The position numbers and the translations under genes are program-made. 64,000 nt of DNA from JBCDJG01 sp038748065. GTDB lineage: Bacteria; Pseudomonadota; Gammaproteobacteria; Pseudomonadales; Halieaceae. The notes below the pieces were generated by a model. That model was not told the DNA's origin. It worked only from the letters and a program-made list of their open reading frames with translations, and searched no databases. Of the stretch, positions 26,810 to 36,102 are shown in pieces. Where the stretch lies: the NCBI GenBank assembly GCA_038748065.1, contig JBCDJG010000001.1, positions 62,001 through 126,000 on the forward strand, given 5' to 3'. Positions within the stretch are counted from its first letter, which is position 1. Every line of letters starts with the position of its first letter.

Positions 26810-28219
26810 CTATTTGATCAACTGGGTCTGGGGAAAGGCCGCGTGCCAGCCAAACCAGAAAGCACGGTGATAGGGCAATCGCGGTAGCGATTGGCCCGTT
26901 GCGCTACTGAGCTTCTCTTCATCGAGTCGCCACTGCGTGCCCTGCACATCTGTCACCGTCACATCCTGATCGTAGGCAACAAACTTGACGTCGCCCGGGT
27001 CATACACGCGGTTCGCTCCGCTCGCGTCGGTCAGCACGATAAACTTCTGCGGGCCTATCCGGTTCTCGTACAGGGCGTTCTGTTCCAGAAAAGCCGTGTC
27101 GATCGCCAACTGTTGATTGGGCGCCCCGGCGAACCGGAGCGCCAGCACTTCACGCTTGTTTTCCAGCCGCTGATCATTGAAAGGCGTATTGAACATCAGT
27201 CTGTCCGTCGCAAAGTAATCGGCGTAGGCCACGCCCTCGCCGTAATCACGGCTGTGCCCGGTATCCAGAGATAAGACACTGGTACTGGGGTTACGCCTGC
27301 GCCATTCGCCCCAGGTCGTTGTCACGACGCTCTCGAAGGGCAAGGCTATGCCTTTATCCACCAGCGGGCCGAGCACGGGCTCACCCCGCTCCGTACTCCA
27401 GAGCGACTGTGTCGCCTTGTCGTACATGAGCTTGTTGGAGCGATAGAGGAAACCGCTGGTCCCGAGCTCGTACTCTACGTCATCCAAGCGCGTGCGGTAG
27501 GGAATCACCGTGCCGCAAAGGGTGCAATACACGCCCGCAATGGGGACACCGCCAATGACGTCGGTGAACATTTCATGCCAGGCCAGGATACGTTTCGGAT
27601 AGGCTCGGGCGTCGCCATTGACAGTAATGCCAAAAACCACGTGATCATCCTCCAGGTAATCGGCATCTTCGGCTGCGATCATGTCGGGATTTCTCAAGGG
27701 CGGAATGCCGTCCTGTCCCACACCGCCCCAGCGGATTTCGTCAAGGCGAATACGTGCGCTGTCCTGGCGGTCGAGGAAGTAGCGTTCAAAGCGGGGATCG
27801 ATCTGTCGATAAAGGCCGGCTTTGAAATCGGCATACTCAGGGTGCGGTTCGTAGTCCTCATTCCACAGCCAGAAATAGACATCGTTAATGTCGCGCACAT
27901 TCTGGTCTTCAGCCTCAAGAACCATGAGTCTGCTCATTCTGTTCCTGATCTCGCCTGAAGCGGTATAAACCGCCGCCTCTACCGCCATGGGCACCATGGA
28001 GCGGTCCCAGTTTTCCTCAATGAAGAGCATGGATGCCTTGGCGACGGCGTCATCTGAGCCCATCGCCGCAAGCAGGAAATGATCCGCCGTTGAGGTCGTT
28101 TGCCCATCGGCGTCACTGCAGCCACTGAGCAGTGCCAGGCAGGCAACAAGCAGGCAGCCAGCAGCGACGGCCGGCAGTTTTTCCAACCTTGGGGTGAGGG
28201 TGTGCGACATCGGGCGCAT
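26810..28219 (-). CDS. DUF3179-domain lipoprotein
   Basis: 469 aa from the ATG at 28219, which has an AGGAG box six bases upstream; an ATG at 28246 lacks one. The N terminus is a lipoprotein signal with lipobox L-L-S-G-C. The DUF3179 core is unmistakable: 'PIAGVYCTLCGTVIPYR' and 'LMYDKATQSLWS', followed by 'LGPLVDKG' and 'TTTWGEWRRR'. The family is widespread in marine bacteria and archaea but has no known function; its Cys pair and acidic loops suggest metal or redox chemistry. It converges on the phosphotransferase gene. Confidence 0.85.
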   Translation of the reverse strand: MRPMSHTLTPRLEKLPAVAAGCLLVACLALLSGCSDADGQTTSTADHFLLAAMGSDDAVAKASMLFIEENWDRSMVPMAVEAAVYTASGEIRNRMSRLMVLEAEDQNVRDINDVYFWLWNEDYEPHPEYADFKAGLYRQIDPRFERYFLDRQDSARIRLDEIRWGGVGQDGIPPLRNPDMIAAEDADYLEDDHVVFGITVNGDARAYPKRILAWHEMFTDVIGGVPIAGVYCTLCGTVIPYRTRLDDVEYELGTSGFLYRSNKLMYDKATQSLWSTERGEPVLGPLVDKGIALPFESVVTTTWGEWRRRNPSTSVLSLDTGHSRDYGEGVAYADYFATDRLMFNTPFNDQRLENKREVLALRFAGAPNQQLAIDTAFLEQNALYENRIGPQKFIVLTDASGANRVYDPGDVKFVAYDQDVTVTDVQGTQWRLDEEKLSSATGQSLPRLPYHRAFWFGWHAAFPQTQLIK

Positions 28220-28331
28220 GCAGGGCTCCTGTGAACTTGGCTCCACTGTTTGATGAGAAGCGAGCCGACAAGTTCCCGCCCTATGCGCACTGTTCTGTTA
28301 TTGCTCCCCTGAGCAGCGCAGCCGGTTCCGG

Positions 28332-29195
28332 CTAGCTCGCCTCTGGATTACCGAGACCGTCCCGGGTGACCGTGAGCTCCGGCCCGTCGCGAACCAGTTC
28401 GGGGCGTACGGCCGCAATGGGGTCCACACCGCCGTCAATGAAACCCAGGCTATAGCTGCCGTAGTCATAACCCATCAGGCGTAGAAGCGGTTCAGGCAGC
28501 TCGTCCAGCACGGCCTTTGGCGTACACAGATAGTGGTTCTCTTCCTGCCGCAGCCATCCGAGCGAATAGTGCACAATCAGGCCGTTGCGTACGTCTTGCG
28601 TGAGATTGGCGCCGGCTCCGTGGTAAAGAGAACCGGTATAAAGCAGCACCGAGCCTTTGCCCATTTCAGCAGGGATGCTGTCTTCATGTCGGTATTCAAG
28701 TCGGTCTGCGTGCAGGTGTGAGCCGGGTATAACGCGCGTTGCGCCATTCTCTTCAGTGAAATCGCTAAGCGCCCACATGGTCGAAAACGTCGAATCGAAG
28801 CCGGGTGGAAAAGCAAACATATCGAAAGCCCACTGGTCTCGATGGATCATCTGTGCCTTTGAGCCCGGCCCCACAGCGATGACCTGAGTACAGTGCAGCT
28901 GGTAATTGTGCGCATGAGCAAGCGCCCGATCCGCCAGCCCAAGAATCGTCGGCTCCATAATCACCGCATGGCTGGACGGCGAACGGGCAATCAGCGAACC
29001 CGTACGCTTGGTCTGCACTCCTTCGAATTCATCTGTGCCCAGCGGGGTCTGGTCAATGTAAGGAGACATTTCATGCATGATGGCATCAGCCATGCCTTCG
29101 CTTAGCAGCTTGTCGATCACCACACAGCCGTCGCGCTTCAGCAAGGCGTGAATGTCATCCGCTGGCGTCGTTCTCGATACGTGTTCCACTTTCAT
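28332..29195 (-). CDS. Phytanoyl-CoA dioxygenase family 2OG-Fe(II) oxygenase
   Basis: 287 aa from the ATG at 29195; an ATG at 29264 is possible but yields a charged, unlike N terminus. The facial triad is H118-x-D120 ('MIHRDQWAFD') and H192 ('GSLYHGAGAN'), with 'IVHYSLGW' carrying the region where the 2-oxoglutarate-binding Arg is expected. The 'KRDGCVVIDKLLS' start is typical of PhyH proteins. These enzymes hydroxylate lipids, amino acids or secondary metabolites. Substrate not predictable from the neighbours. Confidence 0.85.
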   Translation of the reverse strand: MKVEHVSRTTPADDIHALLKRDGCVVIDKLLSEGMADAIMHEMSPYIDQTPLGTDEFEGVQTKRTGSLIARSPSSHAVIMEPTILGLADRALAHAHNYQLHCTQVIAVGPGSKAQMIHRDQWAFDMFAFPPGFDSTFSTMWALSDFTEENGATRVIPGSHLHADRLEYRHEDSIPAEMGKGSVLLYTGSLYHGAGANLTQDVRNGLIVHYSLGWLRQEENHYLCTPKAVLDELPEPLLRLMGYDYGSYSLGFIDGGVDPIAAVRPELVRDGPELTVTRDGLGNPEAS

Positions 29196-29369
29196 GACCT
29201 TGAGTCTCTGTAGATCGGGCCGACTACCCTTCTCTCTTTCATCGCAGTGTAGCGATACTCCCACGACCCCGCCCCTATGTCACCCGCACGTCAAACACCA
29301 GGCTCCACTCGCCATGACTATCCGGTCCTACCTATACTGATCTGAATCAGACGCCCGGAGGGTGCCGCA

Positions 29370-30545
29370 GTGTTACCCGATGTTGGAAAAATCGACTGGC
29401 TAACAAAAGCCTCAATCGTCGCAGGTGCGGCGCTGATCCTGAAATTCCTCGCAGGCGCCTATGTCAACAATAACTTCTTCTGGGATATGCGCGTTTATAC
29501 TGCCGCGGCGACAGCTTTCGCTGTCGATGGCAGCGCCTACTCGGGTAGCGCAGGCGACAAATTCGTTTACGCGCCTTACATCTTGCTACTTTTCTCATTG
29601 CTTCAACCCTGGCTGGCGGAGCTTCTGTTGCTTGGCTATGTCGCCGTCTTGATAGCCCTACTCACGCAGCCACCGGGCCGCCTGCTGGTTGCTGGTGCCT
29701 GCCTTGCCAGCTTCTGGTTCTCGCTGGATGACCCTGCACGGGCAGCGCAAACAGGTAACATCACCCCCTACCTGCACGCACTGGTTCTGGTCGGCTTCTT
29801 TCACGTACAGCGCAGGTCCGGGATGACGTTCCTCACCGCGGTTGTGATCGCTTCCCTTTTCAAGCCCTACTTTCTGGCCTACCTCCTGTTGTTGGGGGCT
29901 GTGCCCGGCCATCCAAGGGACAAGCTGGGCGGCGCAATTGTTGCCATTTCGCTGACTGCAAGCGTCTATGCCGCGCAGTGGCTGCACATGCCGGACCTCT
30001 TCTCACTCTTTCTGGATAACCTGCGCGCACAGGTCATCGGCGATACCCCGGGCCCGGGGCGGGATGTGGGCCTGGCGTCTTACTATGTGTACGGTCAGTA
30101 TTTCCAGAGGCCGATGGCTCTGTTGCTACACACGGTGAGCGTAGGACTGGTGTTCGCCCTGCTGATGGTGATCTATACGAGATCGCGACCTTATCTGCAT
30201 CCCGACACCAGCCACGTTCTCCTGTTCTGCGGGCTGCTCATCGTCTGCATCCTGCTTAACCCGAGGCTAAAGGTCTATGACTGGTGGATAATGCAAACCG
30301 CAGCGGTCGCCATGATCCTGGTATTTCTCGGCCAGGGCCTGTTCAGAAGCTGGTGGATGCTGGTCCTGGCGCTGCTGTGCTTCGTTTACAGCGAGACACT
30401 GCTGTCCCACGCGGCGGACTTCGCCAGTAGCGTGACGCGCCTGGTTCTCGTCTATAGCCCCCTTTGTATTGCAATAGTCATGGGACTGGCAGCACCGGGA
30501 TTATTGCGAAAGCGGGCGGCAGAAAAACCGGCGAGCAGGGGCTAG
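29370..30545 (+). CDS. GT-C membrane glycosyltransferase (GT87/DUF2029-like)
   Basis: 391 aa, GTG start, about 9-10 hydrophobic helices. The first loop has an acidic patch in 'NNFFWDMRVYTAAATAF', and 'FVYAPYILLLFSLL' follows as in the family 'Y.YPP' region. 'AAQTGNITPYLHAL' matches the conserved G-N helix of DUF2029 proteins ('.GQ.N.l...l'). Such proteins use polyprenyl-phosphate sugars on the periplasmic side. No GT partner is directly linked. Confidence in the exact family is moderate. Confidence 0.65.
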   Translation: MLPDVGKIDWLTKASIVAGAALILKFLAGAYVNNNFFWDMRVYTAAATAFAVDGSAYSGSAGDKFVYAPYILLLFSLLQPWLAELLLLGYVAVLIALLTQPPGRLLVAGACLASFWFSLDDPARAAQTGNITPYLHALVLVGFFHVQRRSGMTFLTAVVIASLFKPYFLAYLLLLGAVPGHPRDKLGGAIVAISLTASVYAAQWLHMPDLFSLFLDNLRAQVIGDTPGPGRDVGLASYYVYGQYFQRPMALLLHTVSVGLVFALLMVIYTRSRPYLHPDTSHVLLFCGLLIVCILLNPRLKVYDWWIMQTAAVAMILVFLGQGLFRSWWMLVLALLCFVYSETLLSHAADFASSVTRLVLVYSPLCIAIVMGLAAPGLLRKRAAEKPASRG

Positions 30546-30572
30546 AGCGTGGCTGTTTAAGGCTCCATCTGG

Positions 30573-32072
30573 CTATTCGACGTTCTTCTCGCTGGTAATG
30601 CCATAGTCGAAGGTATGCAGCCGCCATATCGCCATGGCGCGACCCGTTGACTTAAGCGGCGCTCGCGTCGCCAGATGAATGTCTTCGAGTAGTCGCTGCG
30701 TCGGCGCATGCGGAAGTTGATCGCTAAGGCCCAGTAAAAGCGCTGGATAGTTCTCTGGAATCTCGCGGTAAAAGTGCCCAATCCGCCAGCGCATGAAGCC
30801 TGGATAATCCATGGGCAGCCTCGCCAGCAACGGATCGACAAGGGCACAGGTGTCGAGCATATGAGCCGCAGGGCCCAGCTCGATACCCGCAATGCCCATA
30901 CCACCGCAGACCTCATGCACGCTGACGGTCTCTCCTGCACGTTCCCGCCAGTCTGACACGTCAGGCACGGTGCCCAGCGCGCCGGCGCTCAAGCCAAACT
31001 CCTGAAAGTAGTATCCGCGTTCGTCGGCCACACCGCCAAACCACCACTCGCGCTGGTCGAAGCGGCTACCGGCAAGAAAGTTGTCGTAGACGCTAAAAGG
31101 CGCCAGGCCGAGGGCCGCCACAAGCCACAGCGACCGCCCGACAGGCGGCAGCTGCCCGGCCTGCCTGAGCAGTCCAAGGCCCAGTGTGCCTGCTACGAAA
31201 GGCACCGCGAAGAAGCGACTCCCCATGAAATCCCCGCCAACGAAAATCGTGTAGCCAATGAACATCGCGACAAACACGAACAGCTCCCGCGCCGCCCGCC
31301 CGCGGACAGCCAGGATAAGGAAGAGAACAGTCAGGGCGACCGCCAAAGGGTCATGCACGACGACCGTCGCCAGGTACACCAGACCCTGCAGGAGCAGTTC
31401 AATCCTGGGGAGCCCGGTGCCCAACTTGGCAAAGGCCGTGTTCGGCAGGAAGGTACCGAAGTAATAAAGACTCACCGACAGCCACAGCATCAGTGGCAGC
31501 AGCCCGAGCATGAACCAGAACCAGAAGCGAGCCGATCGATTGACCACCAGCACGGCGATCAACATCAGCCCGAGGTCTGGGCGGGTCATGATCAAAGCAC
31601 CGCAGCATAAGCCGGACACCAGCGCACGCTGACGCTGATCACGCAGCCGCAGCGCACATGCGGTCAGGACGAGCAGCAGGTAAGTCAGCGGGTTCTCTAA
31701 CCCCGAGTTGGCGAAGTCGATAAAGCCCTTGGAGAGTAGCCACGTGAAGAGCACGGGCACAGCAAACTCCCGCAAAAGGACCGCCAATGCCAGCATGGTT
31801 ACGAGATTGACCACCAGCGACAGCGTGAACAGTGCGGCGAAAGGCTCATTCCCGAGTGCGAGCAAACCCACCAAAAGGCCAAACCATGTCGCGTGGGTAA
31901 ACCCCTGAACTCTCTCACCCAGGTTATAAACCGGGCCGAAGCCAGCCTCAAAATTGAGGGCGCTGCGCAGGGTGATGAGCGCGTCGTCAGCGATCCATGC
32001 GGTACGCCAGAAAACCAGCTGGGCAATAGCAAGCAGCACCAGGTAGTACAGCCACCAGGGCGCGCCGGTCAT
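30573..32072 (-). CDS. Multi-pass GT-C glycosyltransferase, arabinofuranosyltransferase (AftB)-like
   Basis: About 499 aa from the ATG at 32072, chosen because the preceding 55 codons of open frame are Cys/Arg-rich and not membrane-like. It has 9-10 hydrophobic helices, then a C-terminal soluble domain of about 150 residues. The first periplasmic loop 'WIADDALITLRSALNFEAGFGPVYNLGERVQGFTHATW' region carries the D-D motif and the 'G.GLVWN.GERVEGYT' signature found in AftB-type polyprenyl-phospho-arabinose transferases and their proteobacterial relatives. Donor and acceptor are not known. It converges on the GT87-like gene and diverges from the amidase. Confidence 0.7.
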   Translation of the reverse strand: MTGAPWWLYYLVLLAIAQLVFWRTAWIADDALITLRSALNFEAGFGPVYNLGERVQGFTHATWFGLLVGLLALGNEPFAALFTLSLVVNLVTMLALAVLLREFAVPVLFTWLLSKGFIDFANSGLENPLTYLLLVLTACALRLRDQRQRALVSGLCCGALIMTRPDLGLMLIAVLVVNRSARFWFWFMLGLLPLMLWLSVSLYYFGTFLPNTAFAKLGTGLPRIELLLQGLVYLATVVVHDPLAVALTVLFLILAVRGRAARELFVFVAMFIGYTIFVGGDFMGSRFFAVPFVAGTLGLGLLRQAGQLPPVGRSLWLVAALGLAPFSVYDNFLAGSRFDQREWWFGGVADERGYYFQEFGLSAGALGTVPDVSDWRERAGETVSVHEVCGGMGIAGIELGPAAHMLDTCALVDPLLARLPMDYPGFMRWRIGHFYREIPENYPALLLGLSDQLPHAPTQRLLEDIHLATRAPLKSTGRAMAIWRLHTFDYGITSEKNVE

Positions 32073-32235
32073 CTGCCTGACCCAGGCGTTTTGTCGAAAC
32101 AATCGCTCTGCCACACCAAATTGTCCATCGTTCGCGCGGAGGCGGCAAGCACATCCCGCGCGCTGCATCTGGCAATCAGCAATCCCGGGCGCTACTCTGC
32201 CGACTGGCATCATCGACAAAGCAGGGCACAGCAGC

Positions 32236-33675
32236 ATGGGCGGATTCAGCGACTATGACCAATACGACGGGCTCGGACTTGCCGAACTGGTACGCCGCGG
32301 CGACACCAGCCCCAGCGAGTTGCTGGAGGAGGCTATAGAGCGCACGGAACGCGTTAACGGCACCCTCAACGCGGTCACACTAAAACACTATGACGAAGCG
32401 AGGGCGGCCATTGAGGCGGGCTTGCCCGAAGGGCCTTTCACTGGCGTTCCTTTTTTACTCAAGGATCTGCATTTGCTTATGCAGGGCACAGAAACGACCA
32501 GCGGCAGCGGCATGTGGCGAGGCGAGCTGGCCGATTATGACAGCACTCTGGTCAGCCGCTACAAGGCGGCGGGGCTTGTCACCTTTGGCAAGACCAATTC
32601 ACCGGAACTGGGCCTGATGCCTGTTACCGAGCCCACGCGGCACGGGCCGTCACGCAATCCCTGGGACCCGGATCGCACGCCCGGAGGCTCTAGCGGCGGC
32701 GCAAGCGCAGCAGTCGCCGCGGGCATTGTGCCTATGGCCAATGCCTCCGACGGCGGCGGATCCATCCGCATTCCCGCCAGCTGTACGGGTCTTGTCGGCC
32801 TGAAACCCAGCCGGGGGCGCACGCCATTCGGCCCTGTTAAAGGTGAGGGCTGGGCCGGGCAATCAATCAGTCACGTTGTCAGTCGCAGCGTCCGTGACAG
32901 CGCCGCTATTCTGGACGCTACCACTGGCCCCGAAGCAGGAGACCCCTATGCGGCCCCGCACTTCGACGGCACCTTCCTGGACGAAGTAGGGCGCGAGCCA
33001 GGTCATCTGCGCATCGCGGTCAGCCCGGAGAAATGGGGTGCGGGTGACTTCCATCCAGAGGTTCGCGAAGCGCTGGATCGAACCGTACAAAGCCTGACTG
33101 ACCTGGGGCACCATGTTGAAGAGGCGCAGCCAGCGTGTGACTGGGATGCCGTCGGCGAGGCGCTGTTCACCATTGTATCGACGAACACTGCGCTCAGCGC
33201 CAGACTGCGTGCGGAGGAACTGGGCTGCTCAGTTGCAGAACTGGATATGGAGGATACAACGCGCGAGATGATCGCCACCGCTGCTGGCGTAGATGGCGCG
33301 ACCTACTGTCGCGCGGTACTGAACAATCAGGCTGCGGGGCGCGCGCTCGGCCGCTTTTACCAGAGCTACGACCTCATCCTTGGGCCTACGCTGAGCAGCG
33401 AGCCAGTGCCTGTCGGGCATCTGACAGAAGCGGCCGACCCGGATCAGTACATGCAACGACTGCTGGCCTTCATGGGTGATACCGGGCTCTTCAATCAGAC
33501 CGGACTACCGTCTATATCCTTGCCCCTGCAGTGGTCTACCGCCGGACTACCGATCGGCATGATGTTCTCGGCGGCCTTCGGCGAAGATGCTCTGCTCCTG
33601 CGGCTGGCCGGGCAGCTGGAAAAGGCTGATCCCTGGTTCGACCGCCGCGCTCCCATCTATGCCGGGGCCATCTGA
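32236..33675 (+). CDS. Amidase signature family hydrolase
   Basis: 479 aa. The Ser-cisSer-Lys triad is complete: K76 in 'FLLKDLH', S153 in 'TPGGSSGGASAA' and nucleophile S176 in 'GGGSIRIPAS'. No signal peptide, so cytoplasmic. No GatB/GatC genes are near and the middle differs from GatA, so a stand-alone amide hydrolase is more likely than the tRNA amidotransferase. Substrate unknown. Confidence 0.88.
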   Translation: MGGFSDYDQYDGLGLAELVRRGDTSPSELLEEAIERTERVNGTLNAVTLKHYDEARAAIEAGLPEGPFTGVPFLLKDLHLLMQGTETTSGSGMWRGELADYDSTLVSRYKAAGLVTFGKTNSPELGLMPVTEPTRHGPSRNPWDPDRTPGGSSGGASAAVAAGIVPMANASDGGGSIRIPASCTGLVGLKPSRGRTPFGPVKGEGWAGQSISHVVSRSVRDSAAILDATTGPEAGDPYAAPHFDGTFLDEVGREPGHLRIAVSPEKWGAGDFHPEVREALDRTVQSLTDLGHHVEEAQPACDWDAVGEALFTIVSTNTALSARLRAEELGCSVAELDMEDTTREMIATAAGVDGATYCRAVLNNQAAGRALGRFYQSYDLILGPTLSSEPVPVGHLTEAADPDQYMQRLLAFMGDTGLFNQTGLPSISLPLQWSTAGLPIGMMFSAAFGEDALLLRLAGQLEKADPWFDRRAPIYAGAI

Positions 33676-33685
33676 GGCCTGAGAC

Positions 33686-34774
33686 TCAGTCCGGCTTGAC
33701 GCGGACCAGGCTGCCTTCGTCAGTGAGTATATAGAGCAGTTCATCCGGGCCCTGACGAATATCGCGTATACGCATCTCCAGCTCTGCGAACAGCGCTTCC
33801 TCGGCGACAATGCGGCCCTCCTTCAGGGTCAGGCGCCGCACTTCCTGATTGACCAGGGCACCGACAAACAGGCTCCCCTGCCACTCGGGGAAGGCCTCAC
33901 CACTGTAAACGGCAAACCCGGAGGGTGCGATACTGGGCGACCAACTAATCAGCGCAGCTTCCATACTCGGGTGCTCAGTGAAAGGCGAGACATAGGCGCC
34001 GCTGTAGTCGATACCCTTGGTCACGGCGGGCCAGCCATAATTCTTGCCAGGCAGGACGTGGTTGACTTCATCACCGCCATAGGGCCCATGCTCATGCATA
34101 AAGACCTCTTCACCGGAAACGCCCAGCGCGAGCCCCTGACTGTTGCGATGGCCATAGGTCCAAACCTTGGCGGCCGGGCCCCCACGCGCGAAGAAGGGGT
34201 TGTCCGGCGGTACGCTGCCATCGGCATATATGCGCAGGATTTTACCCAACTGCTGGTCGACATCCTGCGCCGCCTCGCGATACTCGAAGCCGTCGCCCAC
34301 GGTTACCAGCAGACTACCATCCGGTAAAAAGAGTAAACGCCCGCCATAGTGCTGGGGCGTGGCTCTGGCCGGCTCACTAAGCAAGATCAGTTCACTGTTT
34401 TCCAGGCCCGCCTCGCCAAGTCTGGCGCGAATCACGCCCGTTCCATTGTTGCTCGAGGTCCCGTGGGCATAGCTCAGATACACAGTACGATTCTGCGTGA
34501 ACTCGGGGTCCAGCAAAATATCGAAGAATCCGCCCTGGCCGGCGAAGTAGGTCTCTGGAACACCCGCCAGACTCTGGCGGCTGCCGTCAGGCCGCAGGCG
34601 CTGAATTTGACCATCACGTTCCGCGATGAGGAAGTCGCCATCGGGAAGAAAGGCGATAGACCAGGGGTTACTCAAGTCATCTACCAAGGTCTCCAGCTGG
34701 TAATCTGTAGCGCTGGCTCCCATTGCCGAGATTGCCAGTAGAAATAGAGCCACGTTGCGCATGCTGACCTTCAT
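33686..34774 (-). CDS. PQQ-dependent sugar dehydrogenase-like, soluble beta-propeller (YliI/Asd type)
   Basis: 362 aa with a signal peptide (about 1-22, ending G-A-S-A). 'LSNPWSIAFLPDGDFLIAERDGQI' region starts the first blade, and 'GGRLLFLPDGSLLVTVGD', 'WTYGHRNSQGLAL' and 'HEHGPYGGDEVNHVLPGKNYGWP' region are the quinone and Ca-binding family motifs. It would oxidise aldose sugars in the periplasm, though many homologues have unproven activity. It converges on the amidase with an 11-base gap. Confidence 0.85.
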   Translation of the reverse strand: MKVSMRNVALFLLAISAMGASATDYQLETLVDDLSNPWSIAFLPDGDFLIAERDGQIQRLRPDGSRQSLAGVPETYFAGQGGFFDILLDPEFTQNRTVYLSYAHGTSSNNGTGVIRARLGEAGLENSELILLSEPARATPQHYGGRLLFLPDGSLLVTVGDGFEYREAAQDVDQQLGKILRIYADGSVPPDNPFFARGGPAAKVWTYGHRNSQGLALGVSGEEVFMHEHGPYGGDEVNHVLPGKNYGWPAVTKGIDYSGAYVSPFTEHPSMEAALISWSPSIAPSGFAVYSGEAFPEWQGSLFVGALVNQEVRRLTLKEGRIVAEEALFAELEMRIRDIRQGPDELLYILTDEGSLVRVKPD

Positions 34775-34831
34775 TTTCCCAAGCGTGTGGCGTTAGTATA
34801 ACGACCACAGCCTGCAGGAGCGTAGACAAGG

Positions 34832-35281
34832 ATGGTGAATTGGTTACTGGCATTTCTGGCAGCGGTGATCGCGGCCTTTGCCGCCGGCAGTATCATGGCG
34901 ACACAGTTCATTCTTGGCAACGTCTCGGCCATGGGTATGGATGTTACAGCGGGCGTTCGCCTACATGCGACGCTGCATGACCTCGCCGGGCTCGCGCCAA
35001 CCTACATGCCGTTGATCGCCGTCGCCTTTCTCATTGGTCTTTCAAGCGGCTCTGGGCTATCCAGGCTGTTACCCGCGCAGCGACTCTGGCTCTGTATCCT
35101 GGCCGGTGCGGTAAGTCTCATCGCAATCCATATGATTATGAAGGCCGTATTAGGCTTGAGCGGCATCGCCGCCACACGAACCCTGGCAGGTCTGCTAAGC
35201 CAGGGCCTCGCGGGCGCGCTGGGCGGCTACGTTTTTGCCATGATTCGACGCAGGCCCTCGGGAGCTGCGCACGATGGATAG
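34832..35281 (+). CDS. Small four-helix membrane protein of unknown function
   Basis: 149 aa, ATG start after an AGGAG-like box. Four hydrophobic helices are visible (about 3-22, 52-70, 84-103 and 118-137), with the loop between the first and second helix rich in Gly, Ala and His. I do not recognise the family. It is 5 bases upstream of a zinc metallopeptidase gene and probably shares its mRNA, so it may be a partner or substrate of the peptidase. Confidence 0.7.
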   Translation: MVNWLLAFLAAVIAAFAAGSIMATQFILGNVSAMGMDVTAGVRLHATLHDLAGLAPTYMPLIAVAFLIGLSSGSGLSRLLPAQRLWLCILAGAVSLIAIHMIMKAVLGLSGIAATRTLAGLLSQGLAGALGGYVFAMIRRRPSGAAHDG

Positions 35282-35286
35282 GTGTT

Positions 35287-35979
35287 ATGGTGTTTACCAT
35301 CCTGTTGATCCTTGCTCTGCTCGCCCTGGTTGCCCTACCTGGCCTATGGGTTAAGCACGTCCTCAAAAAGTACAGCGCCCCCGAAGATCGCTACCGCGAT
35401 AAGGGCACCGGCGCCGAGTTAGCCAGACACCTGCTGGATCGCTTCGAGCTCCAGGACGTGGCCGTTGAGGTAACGCCCGCAGGTGACCACTATGACCCCA
35501 ATGCGAAGGCGGTACGCCTTACCGAGGAGAAATACAGCGGCTGCTCACTAACGGCCATCACTGTTGCCGCACATGAGGTTGGGCACGCTATCCAGGATGC
35601 ACGGCGCGAGACCCTGTTTCGCAATCGGCAGCGCCTGGCACAGTTGGCCATCGCGGGCCAGCGTTTCGGCAGCCTGTTCATGCTGGCAGCGCCCGTGGCC
35701 ATGGTGTTGACTCGCGCGCCCAGCCTGAGCCTGCTCTTCCTCGTTGTCGCCGTGGGCTCAATGCTGCTGGGCACTCTGGTCCATTTGGCCACGCTGCCGG
35801 TAGAGTTCGATGCCAGCTTCAACAAAGCACTGCCCTTGCTGGAATCGGGGGAATATCTCTACGCTGAGGACCTGCCGCACGCCCACAAAATCCTGAAAGC
35901 CGCGGCGCTAACCTATGTTGCGGCTTCACTGGCCAGCTTGCTGAATCTCGGCAGGTGGCTCGCGGTTCTTCGCCGCTAG
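35287..35979 (+). CDS. Membrane zinc metallopeptidase (YugP-like)
   Basis: 230 aa. An N-terminal helix precedes the conserved 'LLDRFELQDVAVEV' and 'DHYDPNAKAVRLTEEKYSG' segment, then the gluzincin-type zinc motif H-E-V-G-H (about 97-101) in 'VAAHEVGHAIQDA'. Two more helices (about 120-160) and a C-terminal helix follow. The layout equals the YugP/Zn_peptidase_2 family, an integral membrane protease of uncertain substrate. Co-transcribed with the small membrane protein upstream. Confidence 0.85.
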   Translation: MVFTILLILALLALVALPGLWVKHVLKKYSAPEDRYRDKGTGAELARHLLDRFELQDVAVEVTPAGDHYDPNAKAVRLTEEKYSGCSLTAITVAAHEVGHAIQDARRETLFRNRQRLAQLAIAGQRFGSLFMLAAPVAMVLTRAPSLSLLFLVVAVGSMLLGTLVHLATLPVEFDASFNKALPLLESGEYLYAEDLPHAHKILKAAALTYVAASLASLLNLGRWLAVLRR

Positions 35980-36060
35980 CCGGCCCAACGCGCCAAGCCG
36001 GTCATAACTGCGAGCGGTTGATCTGTATTCTCGGGGTAGCCCCGGAATGCTCTCCTGTTA

Positions 36061-36102
36061 GTGAGTTAGCGGCAAAGAGTCGTGAGTTAGCGGGAAAAAG
36101 TC
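36061..36102. repeat. 21-bp imperfect tandem duplication across a stop codon
   Basis: Copies at 36061-36081 and 36082-36102 differ at two bases. The second copy contains the stop codon and last codons of the nucleotidyltransferase gene; the first lies just beyond it. A local slippage duplication is the simplest explanation. Confidence 0.75.
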
